A model generated the notes under the pieces. That model searched no databases. It was not told where the DNA came from and was given only the letters and a program-made list of their open reading frames with translations. A program made the position numbers and the translations under genes. DNA of 29,781 bases from assembly GCA_934254725.1 (NCBI GenBank), contig CAKQLR010000022.1, positions 1 to 29,781 on the forward strand, given 5' to 3'. This DNA comes from an uncultured Clostridia bacterium. GTDB taxonomy: Bacteria > Bacillota > Clostridia > Christensenellales > Borkfalkiaceae. This document shows positions 15,069 through 21,845 of this stretch, one piece after another (position 1 is the first letter of the stretch; each line of letters begins with the position of its first letter).

Positions 15069-15596
15069 TTATTCCGTCTTTGCCGAAGCCGCGCCTACGG
15101 TCTTTAAACTCGACGTAAACGAGCGATTGAGCTTTAAAGATTTAAGGCGTTTTGCTATGCCCTGCGCCTCTACCTCGTAAATGGAAGCGAGCGTTTTTAC
15201 GTACACGAGTTTTTTACAGAACACGTTATAAAACACTTCGTCCGTAACGCCGACAAGCTTCAGAGAGCTTTCAAGCTTGGTGAACGCGCGGGAGAGTTTT
15301 CTGAAATAACTGCGCTCGGAAATGTACAGACCTTCGCGATTTCCCTTTTTCCAGGAAGAGAGAATTTTAAGCTCCTCTTCCGTAAGCGTTTTAAAAGCCT
15401 GTTTTATTTTCTTTTTTAAAAGAGCCGCCAGATTGCTTTTTTCGTAAAGCTCGGCTATGCGCTCCGCCAGAACAGACGCGGGGCTGAAGTCGTAAAAGCT
15501 TCGGACAGCCGTCTGCTCGGCAAAACTTGCGTATTCGGCGGAGATTTCGTCGAGCTTGGAATACGCCTTTACCAACGTTTTTGATTTTATTTGCAT
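15069..15596 (-). CDS. Sigma-70 region 4-like (helix-turn-helix) protein, conserved Clostridia type
   Basis: A 175-residue soluble, helical, basic protein. Residues 62-110 (KKKIKQAFKTLTEEELKILS through ISERSYFRKLSRAFTKLES) resemble sigma region 4 and ArpU/RinA-type regulators: an acidic LTxEE helix, then a serine-arginine recognition helix in the style SERSYFRKLSRA. From memory, similar proteins beginning MxIxTKTLVKAYxKLD occur in many Clostridia as hypothetical proteins. The start is set by GGGAGG 9 nt before ATG. Upstream lie a candidate promoter near 15735-15761 and, further out, a LexA box. It probably binds DNA or RNA polymerase; its targets are unknown. It is transcribed towards coaX and the capsid cassette but separated from them. 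Confidence 0.55.
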   Translation of the reverse strand: MQIKSKTLVKAYSKLDEISAEYASFAEQTAVRSFYDFSPASVLAERIAELYEKSNLAALLKKKIKQAFKTLTEEELKILSSWKKGNREGLYISERSYFRKLSRAFTKLESSLKLVGVTDEVFYNVFCKKLVYVKTLASIYEVEAQGIAKRLKSLKLNRSFTSSLKTVGAASAKTE

Positions 15597-15734
15597 AAGC
15601 TTTTCCTCCCTGAGGGGTACGTCGTTTTGTTCTGCGGGAAAAAGTTACTAAGCTTCCGGTCTTTCAGCCGGGGCTTTATCTATGAACCCGAAAGGCGGTT
15701 TTTTCGTCTTTTTCCGCAAAACGTTTACGCTCGT

Positions 15735-15761
15735 ATTATATAATCGCAAACTCGCTGTCAG
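15735..15761 (-). promoter_or_regulatory. Candidate promoter of the sigma-like gene
   Basis: On the minus strand a CTGACA box (15761-15756) and TATAAT (15740-15735) are separated by 15 nt, which is shorter than ideal. The leader of about 130 nt contains a small CCGG/CCGG hairpin near 15656-15671. Confidence 0.4.
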
Positions 15762-15784
15762 CCGCAGTCAAGCCATTATTTTAA

Positions 15785-15837
15785 TTTATCGAAAAAAACG
15801 GCGTTCGGTTTCGCTTTTCGATAAAAGCCGTGATACA
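15785..15837. promoter_or_regulatory. Overlapping inverted repeats, possible attenuator
   Basis: TTATCGAAAA (15786-15795) pairs with TTTTCGATAA (15815-15824). A second pair, ACGGC near 15798-15802 and GCCGT near 15827-15831, interlocks with the first. Read on the minus strand, the second pair is followed by TTTTTTT, making a weak terminator that the first pair would exclude. This is the layout of an attenuator between the LexA-box promoter and the sigma-like gene. It is an inference from pairing only. Confidence 0.4.
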
Positions 15838-15887
15838 ATAGTTTGCTTATGCGAACATTTGTTCGTGTTTATGTTCGCATTATATCA
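15834..15887. promoter_or_regulatory. LexA (SOS) box between face-to-face extended -10 promoters
   Basis: CGAACATTTGTTCG at 15852-15865 is a perfect Gram-positive LexA/DinR box (CGAAC-N4-GTTCG); a further GTTCGCA half-site follows at 15873-15879. On the plus strand TGATACAAT (15831-15839) and on the minus strand TGATATAAT (15887-15879) are extended -10 elements. They point towards each other and end 12 and 13 nt from the box. A single LexA dimer would thus cover the start of both transcripts. Leftward transcription leads to the sigma-like gene, rightward into the tandem repeats and the 16287 gene. No good -35 is present for either. Confidence 0.7.
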
Positions 15888-16011
15888 CGCTAAATATGAC
15901 AACATATTGCACGTTTAGAAATAAAATATCGAAACTTTTGTTGATTTTATAGACAAGCCCGCTTTAAATGTGTTAATATATATACAAAGCTAATTAAAAT
16001 ACTTATCAGAG
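15888..16011. other. AT-rich spacer before the tandem repeat
   Basis: This part of the 690-bp gap between 15597 and 16286 is AT-rich and contains no open frame with a ribosome site. A weakly supported 78-codon frame at 15682-15918 crosses the LexA box and is not accepted as a gene. Confidence 0.5.
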
Positions 16012-16286
16012 GCGTTTGCGCCGTATGGAGAGCAGAAGTCGGTTAATATTCCCTCCCAACATCTCGGATACTTAACGGCGGCGTTTGCGCTACATAGAAA
16101 TCGGAAGTCAGATATACACAGGGAGCGGAAGTCGGTTAATATTCCATCCCGACCCCTCGGATACTTAACAACGGCGTTTGCGCTACATAGAAATCGGAAG
16201 TCAGATATACACAGGGAGCGGAAGCAAGTCAGTACTTCCGCCATCCATCTCGGATACTTAACGGCGGCGTTTGCGCCGGGTGTAAT
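16012..16286. repeat. Imperfect 93-bp tandem repeat upstream of the membrane-protein gene
   Basis: The anchor GCGTTTGCG recurs at 16012, 16081, 16174 and 16267, giving periods of 69, 93 and 93 bp. The two 93-bp units share long identical blocks (for example 16081-16135 with 16174-16228). The first unit lacks 24 bp in its middle, and the last partial unit runs to the start codon at 16287. A minus-strand open frame (15990-16244) persists because 93 is a multiple of three, but it has no ribosome site and a cysteine-rich repetitive translation, so I treat the array as noncoding. It may be a variable-number repeat affecting expression of the downstream gene. Confidence 0.85.
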
Positions 16287-17810
16287 ATGAAAGAGTTTAA
16301 AAGCAGAACAATTCTTTATAAAAGCCTACTTTCGCCTGCGGGGATACTCCGCGCGGGTTTTTTCGCTTTGCTTTTGTTCTCGCTGATTTCTCTTTTGCTC
16401 GGGTTTTTCCCAAAACGCAGCGGATTTACCGTGGCAGGCGCCGACGAAGACGAAAAAACGCTTAACTCCATAAGCTATCTGGATTTTACGTTTGTTTCCC
16501 CCACGTGGGTATACGCCGACGAAGACGTGGTTGCCGTTGCCGACGGTGAGCGCACCGTTTTCTTCTACGACGGAAAGATTTACATTAAAAAAATTAAAGT
16601 GGCGGGGAACATTCTGAGGAACGGAAACTACCTATACTACTCCAAGGACAACGTGCTCGGCAGGGTGGAGATAGGCGAATTCGTTCACGGAACGGTTTCC
16701 GACGCGGACGACAATCCGATAGGCGCAAACGGCTTCGCTTTCAGCGGCGAAAAGCTTATTTCGCTCACAAACACGGGAATGAATTATTACGAAGGGTTTG
16801 TAAAGAAACCCTTGCCGTACGAGTTCGACGCGCAAGCTTCCACCTACCTGCCCCTGGCAAAAGTTTGCTTTGCAGGCGATACCGAGTACTTTTTTATAGA
16901 CGGTAACCTTTACGAAAAAAACAGGCGCGTTTGCATTGCCGTTGCGGATTACGCCGCGTGCATAAACGGCGAGCCGTATTTTACCAATGCGGACGGAATT
17001 TTCCGTTTTGACGGAAACGAAATAAAATGCGTGGTGAGTTTAACGGACGGCTCGGCTGCGGGCGGCATTGCCGGAATAAAAATTTGCGGGCTGAGCGAGC
17101 TGAACGGCGAAATTATCTTTGTGAACGCGACCGACAATAAACTTATGATTTGCGGGTACCTCGGCGAGAATTTACGCGACTATCTGTTCGACGTTAAAAT
17201 ACCGACCGACGCGAAAGTAGAATTTTCCGAAGCCCCCGATACCGTTAAAGTTGCAAAAGGCGCTTCCATTCACGACGGAATTTTGCTTGACGGCGGGGTG
17301 TTCGATTACGATAAATCCGCTAAGTCAGATAGCGAAGAAGATTTCGTCAAACTGTCCGAAACGGAAGGCTACGCTGTGCTGTACGGAAAACGAGGCTTCT
17401 GCCTTACAGCCATTTCAAACGTAACCGCGATAAACGAAAACACGGCGATAACGCGCGAAAAAGGCTACATCATACATGAGTGCTCGGCTTATCTTCTGCC
17501 CGTTGCAGACGGCGATTACCGCTCCTTCCCCCTTAAAAAAGGCGAAGAAGTTTCCGTTCTGGCGAAATACGAGATGAACGGAATCACCTATTTACTTATC
17601 GAAAACCAAAACGGAGAAAAGGCGTTTACGCCGGGCGGCGAGGTGACGAGAGAGCTTCTTCCCCCGACAAAGGGCAACTCCGAACTATCCGAAAGAGTGA
17701 CCAATGCGGACTACACCGTTTACGCGGTGGTGGTAATATTACTCGGCGCGGCGGTATTCACGCTTGCGTTATTCCTTATTTTTTCAAAAAAGAAATCTGT
17801 CAAACTGTAA
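16287..17810 (+). CDS. Membrane-anchored extracytoplasmic beta-propeller-like protein upstream of sepF
   Basis: A 507-residue protein with an N-terminal membrane helix (about 22-42: LRAGFFALLLFSLISLLLGF) and a long beta-rich ectodomain with repeated blade-like patterns (VAVADGERTVFFYDGKIYIK, GNYLYYSKDNVLGRVEIG, TEYFFIDGNLYEKNRR, GEIIFVNATDNKLMICGY). An SH3-like segment follows near the end (EEVSVLAKYEMNGITYLLIE). The C-terminal helix (about 479-500) ends in KKKSVKL. No Shine-Dalgarno site is evident before the ATG, which follows the last tandem-repeat unit. sepF starts 18 bp after the stop, so they are probably co-transcribed, which hints at a septum or envelope role. I do not recognise the family. 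Confidence 0.65.
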   Translation: MKEFKSRTILYKSLLSPAGILRAGFFALLLFSLISLLLGFFPKRSGFTVAGADEDEKTLNSISYLDFTFVSPTWVYADEDVVAVADGERTVFFYDGKIYIKKIKVAGNILRNGNYLYYSKDNVLGRVEIGEFVHGTVSDADDNPIGANGFAFSGEKLISLTNTGMNYYEGFVKKPLPYEFDAQASTYLPLAKVCFAGDTEYFFIDGNLYEKNRRVCIAVADYAACINGEPYFTNADGIFRFDGNEIKCVVSLTDGSAAGGIAGIKICGLSELNGEIIFVNATDNKLMICGYLGENLRDYLFDVKIPTDAKVEFSEAPDTVKVAKGASIHDGILLDGGVFDYDKSAKSDSEEDFVKLSETEGYAVLYGKRGFCLTAISNVTAINENTAITREKGYIIHECSAYLLPVADGDYRSFPLKKGEEVSVLAKYEMNGITYLLIENQNGEKAFTPGGEVTRELLPPTKGNSELSERVTNADYTVYAVVVILLGAAVFTLALFLIFSKKKSVKL

Positions 17811-17828
17811 TTACACATAGGAGATGCA

Positions 17829-18161
17829 ATGGGAATTTTTGATTTTTTCACCAAGGAAGTTAACGAAAAAAAGGACGAACGCAAAACGCCGTCCATCGGT
17901 AAACCCATAAACACAAGGGAAACCAACGGCGGCGCAATGCAGGTTTTTCACCCGCGTTCGTTTGAAGATATTCAGAAAATTATAGAAACGCTTAAAAATA
18001 ACCAGCCCGCGATCGTCTACCTTAACGATTTGAAAAAGGACGACGCGCAACGCTCGCTCGATATGCTTGCGGGTGCGATTTTTGCGCTCGACGGCGGGGT
18101 TATGCCCATTGAAAAAGATATTTATATTTTCACGCTCGACGGCGTTACGGTAAGAAGATAA
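17829..18161 (+). CDS. sepF: Cell division protein SepF
   Basis: A 110-residue SepF, the membrane-tethering partner of FtsZ that bends and bundles filaments at the septum. It has the N-terminal amphipathic helix (MGIFDFFTKEV), a charged linker, and the core domain from about residue 38 (VFHPRSFEDIQKIIETLKNN, PAIVYLNDLKKDDAQRSLDM, LAGAIFALDGG, IYIFTLDGVTV). The domain is complete; the linker is short, giving a protein shorter than the Bacillus one. AGGAG precedes the ATG. It sits 18 bp behind the 507-residue membrane protein gene and is closed by a terminator. In many Firmicutes sepF neighbours ylm genes; that context is absent here. Confidence 0.93.
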   Translation: MGIFDFFTKEVNEKKDERKTPSIGKPINTRETNGGAMQVFHPRSFEDIQKIIETLKNNQPAIVYLNDLKKDDAQRSLDMLAGAIFALDGGVMPIEKDIYIFTLDGVTVRR

Positions 18162-18192
18162 TCTTTTGCATTTTTTAAGTTTTGCATTTTTA

Positions 18193-18228
18193 AAGCGCGC
18201 TTCCCTTTTAAAGGAAACGCGCTTTTTT
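18193..18228 (+). terminator. Intrinsic terminator of sepF
   Basis: Stem AAGCGCG (18193-18199) with CGCGCTT (18218-18224), inner pair TTCC/GGAA across a single mismatch, then TTTT. It also separates the convergent fhs gene. Confidence 0.85.
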
Positions 18229-18255
18229 GTTTTATTGACCTTGATTTCAAAAATC

Positions 18256-19938
18256 TCAGAATAGCCCTACAATATTTCCGTCGTCGTCCACGTCGATATT
18301 TTCCGCCGCGGGAACTTTGGGAAGCCCGGGCATAGTCATAATATCGCCGGTCAGAACGACAACGAAGCCCGCTCCTGCCGAAACCTTTACGTTTTTAACG
18401 GTGACGGTAAAACCTGTGGGTGCACCGAGTTTGGTCGGATCGTCCGAAAAGCTGTACTGAGTTTTTGCAATACATACGGGACAATCGCCAAAGCCGCCTT
18501 TTTCTAAGTTTAACAGCTGTTTTTCGGCTGCGGGAAGATACGTTACGCCTGCGCCGCCGTACACTTTGGTCACCACGGCTTCAATCTTTTCTTTAAGCGA
18601 AAGGTCGCTTGAATAGCTGAAAGTAAAGTCCCCTTTCTCCTCGGTGCAAAGCCTTACAACCTCTTTCGCGAGAGCCTCGCCGCCCTTTCCGCCTTCCGCC
18701 CAGACGGTCGAAAGAACGGTATTAACGCCGAGCTCCCTGCATTTTTTTATGATGAAATCAATCTCTTTGTCCGTATCCGTCGGGAAGCGATTTACCGCTA
18801 CGACGCAGGGCAGTTTATACACTTTTTTGATATTCTCCACATGGCGGAGAAGATTGGGTATTCCCTTTTCGAGGGCGTTGAGATCTTCGTTTGCAAGCTC
18901 GGTCTTTTTAAGTCCGCCGTGCATTTTAAGCGCCCTGACGGTGGCAACCATAACTACCGCGTCCGGAGTGAGCGAAGCCATTCGGCACTTGATGTCCAGG
19001 AATTTTTCCGCGCCGAGATCTGCGCCGAAGCCCGCTTCCGTAACGGTATAGTCGCCGAGTTTAAGAGCGGTTTTCGTTGCAATTACGGAGTTGCACCCGT
19101 GGGCGATATTCGCAAAAGGTCCGCCGTGAACGAGTGCGGGGGTTCCCTCCAAAGTCTGCACGAGGTTGGGTTTTAACGCGTCCTTAAGAAGCGCGCACAT
19201 TGCACCCGCGGCTTTCAGATCGCCCGCAGTCACCGGCTTGTCGTCAAACGTGTAGCCTACGATAATTCTCTTCAACCTTTCCTTTAAATCGGAAAGCGAG
19301 GAAGCAAGGCAGAGCACCGCCATGATTTCCGACGCCACGGTTATATCGAAGCCGTCCTCCCTCGGAACGCCGTTGACCTTTCCGCCGAGACCGTCTACGA
19401 CAAAGCGAAGCTGACGGTCGTTCATATCGACGCAACGCTTCCAGGTGATTTTTCTCGTATCTATGCCGAGGCGGTTGTCCTGCTGAATGTGGTTATCGAG
19501 CATAGCCGCAAGCAAATTGTTCGCCGCGCCTATCGCGTGAAAGTCGCCCGTGAAGTGAAGGTTTATATCTTCCATCGGGATTACCTGAGCATACCCGCCG
19601 CCCGCAGCGCCGCCCTTGACGCCGAAAACCGGACCGAGAGAAGGTTCCCTTAAAGCTACGGTGACTTTTTTACCTATTCTTCTTAGCCCGTCCGCAAGAC
19701 CTATAGTCGTGGTTGTTTTGCCCTCGCCCGCGGGGGTGGGCGTAATTGCAGTTACCAGAATGAGTTTTCCATTCGGTTTATCCTTTAAATCGTTTAAAAG
19801 CGAAAGGTCTATTTTCGCCTTGTTCCTGCCGTAGAGCTCTACATATTTTTCGTCGATGTTAGCCCTTTCGGCAATTTTCAGAATATGCTCGGGGTTTACC
19901 TCTCTTGCAATTTCGATGTCTGTTTTTATATTGCTCAC
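18256..19938 (-). CDS. fhs: Formate--tetrahydrofolate ligase
   Basis: A 560-residue enzyme that makes 10-formyl-tetrahydrofolate from formate, ATP and THF in one-carbon metabolism; it is central to acetogenesis and common in Clostridia. The P-loop-like ATP site TPTPAGEGKTTTTIGL (about 66-81), REPSLGPVFGVKGGAAGGGY (about 97-116) and the folate-side segment FANIAHGCNSVIATK are all present, and the length is normal. The start is GTG (19938) behind AAAGG. A TTGACA-N18-TAAAAT promoter precedes it. It is convergent with sepF and appears monocistronic. Confidence 0.97.
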   Translation of the reverse strand: MSNIKTDIEIAREVNPEHILKIAERANIDEKYVELYGRNKAKIDLSLLNDLKDKPNGKLILVTAITPTPAGEGKTTTTIGLADGLRRIGKKVTVALREPSLGPVFGVKGGAAGGGYAQVIPMEDINLHFTGDFHAIGAANNLLAAMLDNHIQQDNRLGIDTRKITWKRCVDMNDRQLRFVVDGLGGKVNGVPREDGFDITVASEIMAVLCLASSLSDLKERLKRIIVGYTFDDKPVTAGDLKAAGAMCALLKDALKPNLVQTLEGTPALVHGGPFANIAHGCNSVIATKTALKLGDYTVTEAGFGADLGAEKFLDIKCRMASLTPDAVVMVATVRALKMHGGLKKTELANEDLNALEKGIPNLLRHVENIKKVYKLPCVVAVNRFPTDTDKEIDFIIKKCRELGVNTVLSTVWAEGGKGGEALAKEVVRLCTEEKGDFTFSYSSDLSLKEKIEAVVTKVYGGAGVTYLPAAEKQLLNLEKGGFGDCPVCIAKTQYSFSDDPTKLGAPTGFTVTVKNVKVSAGAGFVVVLTGDIMTMPGLPKVPAAENIDVDDDGNIVGLF

Positions 19939-19964
19939 CTACCTTTTTAATTTAATTTAATTTT

Positions 19965-20013
19965 ATTTTAGCATATACGAGGGCGACTTGTCAATATTAT
20001 ACGAGGGCGGCTT
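19965..20013 (-). promoter_or_regulatory. fhs promoter with overlapping direct repeats
   Basis: On the minus strand TTGACA (19994-19989), an 18-nt spacer and an extended -10 TGCTAAAAT (19973-19965). A 16-bp direct repeat (TATACGAGGGCGACTT at 19974-19989 and the same with one change at 19998-20013) has a 24-bp period and covers the spacer and the region upstream of the -35. It could be an operator pair. Confidence 0.6.
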
Positions 20014-20080
20014 AATAAATACAGGACGGCGGATTGCAGGCGAAACCGCATAGTTTCGGGCGCGGGCGCATATAAAAAAT

Positions 20081-20109
20081 TTGCTTTTTGTTTTCATTTA
20101 TAGTAAAAT
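20081..20109 (+). promoter_or_regulatory. Leaderless-type promoter of trmO
   Basis: TTGCTT (20081-20086), 17-nt spacer, TAAAAT (20104-20109); the ATG begins 6 nt later. There is no room for a Shine-Dalgarno site in the message if this promoter is used. Confidence 0.6.
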
Positions 20110-20115
20110 GAAATT

Positions 20116-20775
20116 ATGAAAGAAATTGCCAACGTTTATAACGGCTTCAACGAGAAATTCGGCATTCCGAGACAGAGCGGACTGACCGCGATAAAATCCG
20201 AAATCGTGTTCAAACCCGAGTACAGGGTTAAAGAAGCTTTTAACAGAATAGAAGAATTTTCTCACCTGTGGGTTATATGGAAATTTTCGCTTGCGGACAG
20301 GGATACATGGTCGCCGACGGTAAGGCCGCCTAAGCTGGGCGGGAACGAACGGGTAGGCGTGTTTGCTTCGCGCGCGCCGTTCAGACCGAACCCCATAGGG
20401 CTTTCGCTGGTGAAGCTTGTGAAAGTGGACTACGACCGCAAGGACTCGCCCGTTCTTATAGTGGAAGGAGCGGACATTATGAACGGCACGCCCGTGTACG
20501 ACATTAAACCCTACCTGCCCTATGCGGACAGCGCGGCGGGTGCTTCCGGCGGATATTCGGTTGACGGCGAAGAAGCCTTTACCGAAGTTGATTTTTCGGG
20601 AAGCGCCGAGGGGTTGGATGAAAACTTCAAGGAAGAAATCAGGGAGATTTTAGCTCAGAACCCTCGCCCCGCGTACAAAAAAGACGGCGAAAGAATTTAC
20701 AAAATGAGTTACAGGAAAAAGACCGTTTCGTTTTGCTACAAAGACGGAAAGATTATAGTCATAGCGTTTGAATAA
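20116..20775 (+). CDS. trmO: TrmO/TsaA-family tRNA (adenine-N6)-methyltransferase
   Basis: A 219-residue protein of the TrmO (YaeB/TsaA) family, which uses S-adenosylmethionine to methylate N6-threonylcarbamoyladenosine at position 37 of certain tRNAs. Family motifs are clear: EFSHLWVIWKF (about 47-57), RPPKLGGNERVGVFASRAPF (about 74-93), RPNPIGLSL (about 94-102), and DIMNGTPVYDIKPYLPYADS (about 120-139). The C-terminal region with NPRPAYKK and YKDGKIIVI completes the length. The ATG sits 6 nt after a -10 element with no Shine-Dalgarno site. An intrinsic terminator follows immediately. Confidence 0.9.
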   Translation: MKEIANVYNGFNEKFGIPRQSGLTAIKSEIVFKPEYRVKEAFNRIEEFSHLWVIWKFSLADRDTWSPTVRPPKLGGNERVGVFASRAPFRPNPIGLSLVKLVKVDYDRKDSPVLIVEGADIMNGTPVYDIKPYLPYADSAAGASGGYSVDGEEAFTEVDFSGSAEGLDENFKEEIREILAQNPRPAYKKDGERIYKMSYRKKTVSFCYKDGKIIVIAFE

Positions 20776-20782
20776 AATAAAA

Positions 20783-20815
20783 AACCTCGTTTACGTGCGA
20801 TAAACGGGGTTTTAA
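20783..20815 (+). terminator. Intrinsic terminator of trmO
   Basis: An 11-bp stem (20783-20793 with 20801-20811, one T-G pair, loop CGTGCGA) is followed by a short T-rich tail. The loop and 3' arm loosely resemble the recurring intergenic motif (GTGCGATAAACGGGG). Confidence 0.75.
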
Positions 20816-20943
20816 TATTTTGTGTTAATATATCGGTTGCAGACGGTTGCACGTCAAGGTAGCGCCCGACATAAACGGTAAGCAGTCTGTCATTAGCGGT
20901 AACGCGACAGAAATAAAGCCGTGCGGAGATACAGCCGTGCGGG

Positions 20944-21789
20944 TTAAATGGATTCTCTTACGAAAACTTCCTTTGCAGTCCTTCTTAATTTGTCCTGCGC
21001 CCAAAGGCAAAGCTCCACCGAGGAAAAGCAACCGTAAACGGATGAGCCGCTGCCGGTCATTCCGAAAAAGTCGGGTGAAAGCGAGCGCATATGTTCATAT
21101 GCGTCGCCGACGCTTTTGTTAAGATTTTTTGCGGGGAGATATAACGCGTTGAAAAGCTCCCGCGAGGCAGGGTTTTCCCCGCGCGAAACGGAAGAGAAAA
21201 CGTTTTCTACGTCGCACCCGACGGAGGGGTAATCGCCGCGGTCGAACTCCTTGAAAACTTCCGCAGTGACGCACTTTTCTTCGGGGACGGCTATAACGAA
21301 AAACCGAGGTTGTTTAAGGAAAATTCTGTTTTGAACGCTCCCCCTGCCCGTCACATGCGCGACGCCGTTTTCATATAAAAACTCGCCGTCCGAGCACAGC
21401 TTTTTTATGAGCGGGAGAACGTCGTCCTCCACGCCGTAAGCCTTTTGAAACGCCTTTACGGTAGCGACTATATCGGAAGAACTTCCGCCAAGCCCTCCGC
21501 CCGCGGGGATTATTTTTTTAAGCAGAACGCTGCCGCCTGCGGTGCCGAACTCTTCGCAAAAAGCGCGCGCGGCTTTATACACCACGTTGTCGGACAAGCT
21601 TACGTCGGACAGGTCGTAGCCGGTGCTTTTAAGAGTTATTTCTTTCTTCTTAGACGTGGTAACGGTGACCGCGTCCGCTATGTTTATCGCGCACATGACG
21701 GTATCGAGAGAGTGATATTCACCCTCCCGACCCGTGACGTTTAAACCTAAATTCAGTTTGCCGTTAGCCTTTACTTTTACTGTTTTCAT
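20944..21789 (-). CDS. ispE: 4-diphosphocytidyl-2-C-methyl-D-erythritol kinase
   Basis: A 281-residue GHMP kinase of the MEP isoprenoid pathway. It phosphorylates CDP-methylerythritol in the route to isopentenyl diphosphate. It has N-terminal KANGKLNLGLNV (7-18; a GKLNL variant of the usual AKINL), GREGEYHSLDTVM (20-32), the GHMP ATP loop PAGGGLGGSSSD (95-106) with the catalytic Asp at its end, and C-terminal MTGSGSSVYGCF. The length is normal. The ATG at 21789 lacks an obvious Shine-Dalgarno site. It lies 56 bp downstream of the SipL-like gene on the same strand, an arrangement familiar in Clostridia, so it may be read from that transcript as well. Confidence 0.94.
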   Translation of the reverse strand: MKTVKVKANGKLNLGLNVTGREGEYHSLDTVMCAINIADAVTVTTSKKKEITLKSTGYDLSDVSLSDNVVYKAARAFCEEFGTAGGSVLLKKIIPAGGGLGGSSSDIVATVKAFQKAYGVEDDVLPLIKKLCSDGEFLYENGVAHVTGRGSVQNRIFLKQPRFFVIAVPEEKCVTAEVFKEFDRGDYPSVGCDVENVFSSVSRGENPASRELFNALYLPAKNLNKSVGDAYEHMRSLSPDFFGMTGSGSSVYGCFSSVELCLWAQDKLRRTAKEVFVRESI

Positions 21790-21845
21790 ATGTATTTACT
21801 TGTAAAAATGTATTATTTTCGCGCGATAAAGGGCACTTTCTTGTT

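Noticed and set aside
15682..15918. 78-codon plus-strand frame
   Set aside because: It crosses the attenuator-like repeats and the LexA box, has no ribosome site and resembles no protein family.
15990..16244. 84-codon minus-strand frame encoding 31-residue repeats
   Set aside because: It is open only because the DNA repeat is a multiple of three; no ribosome site and an implausible cysteine-rich composition.
16012..16286. CRISPR array
   Set aside because: The units are long (69-93 bp), contiguous and nearly identical throughout, with no unique spacers and no cas genes nearby.
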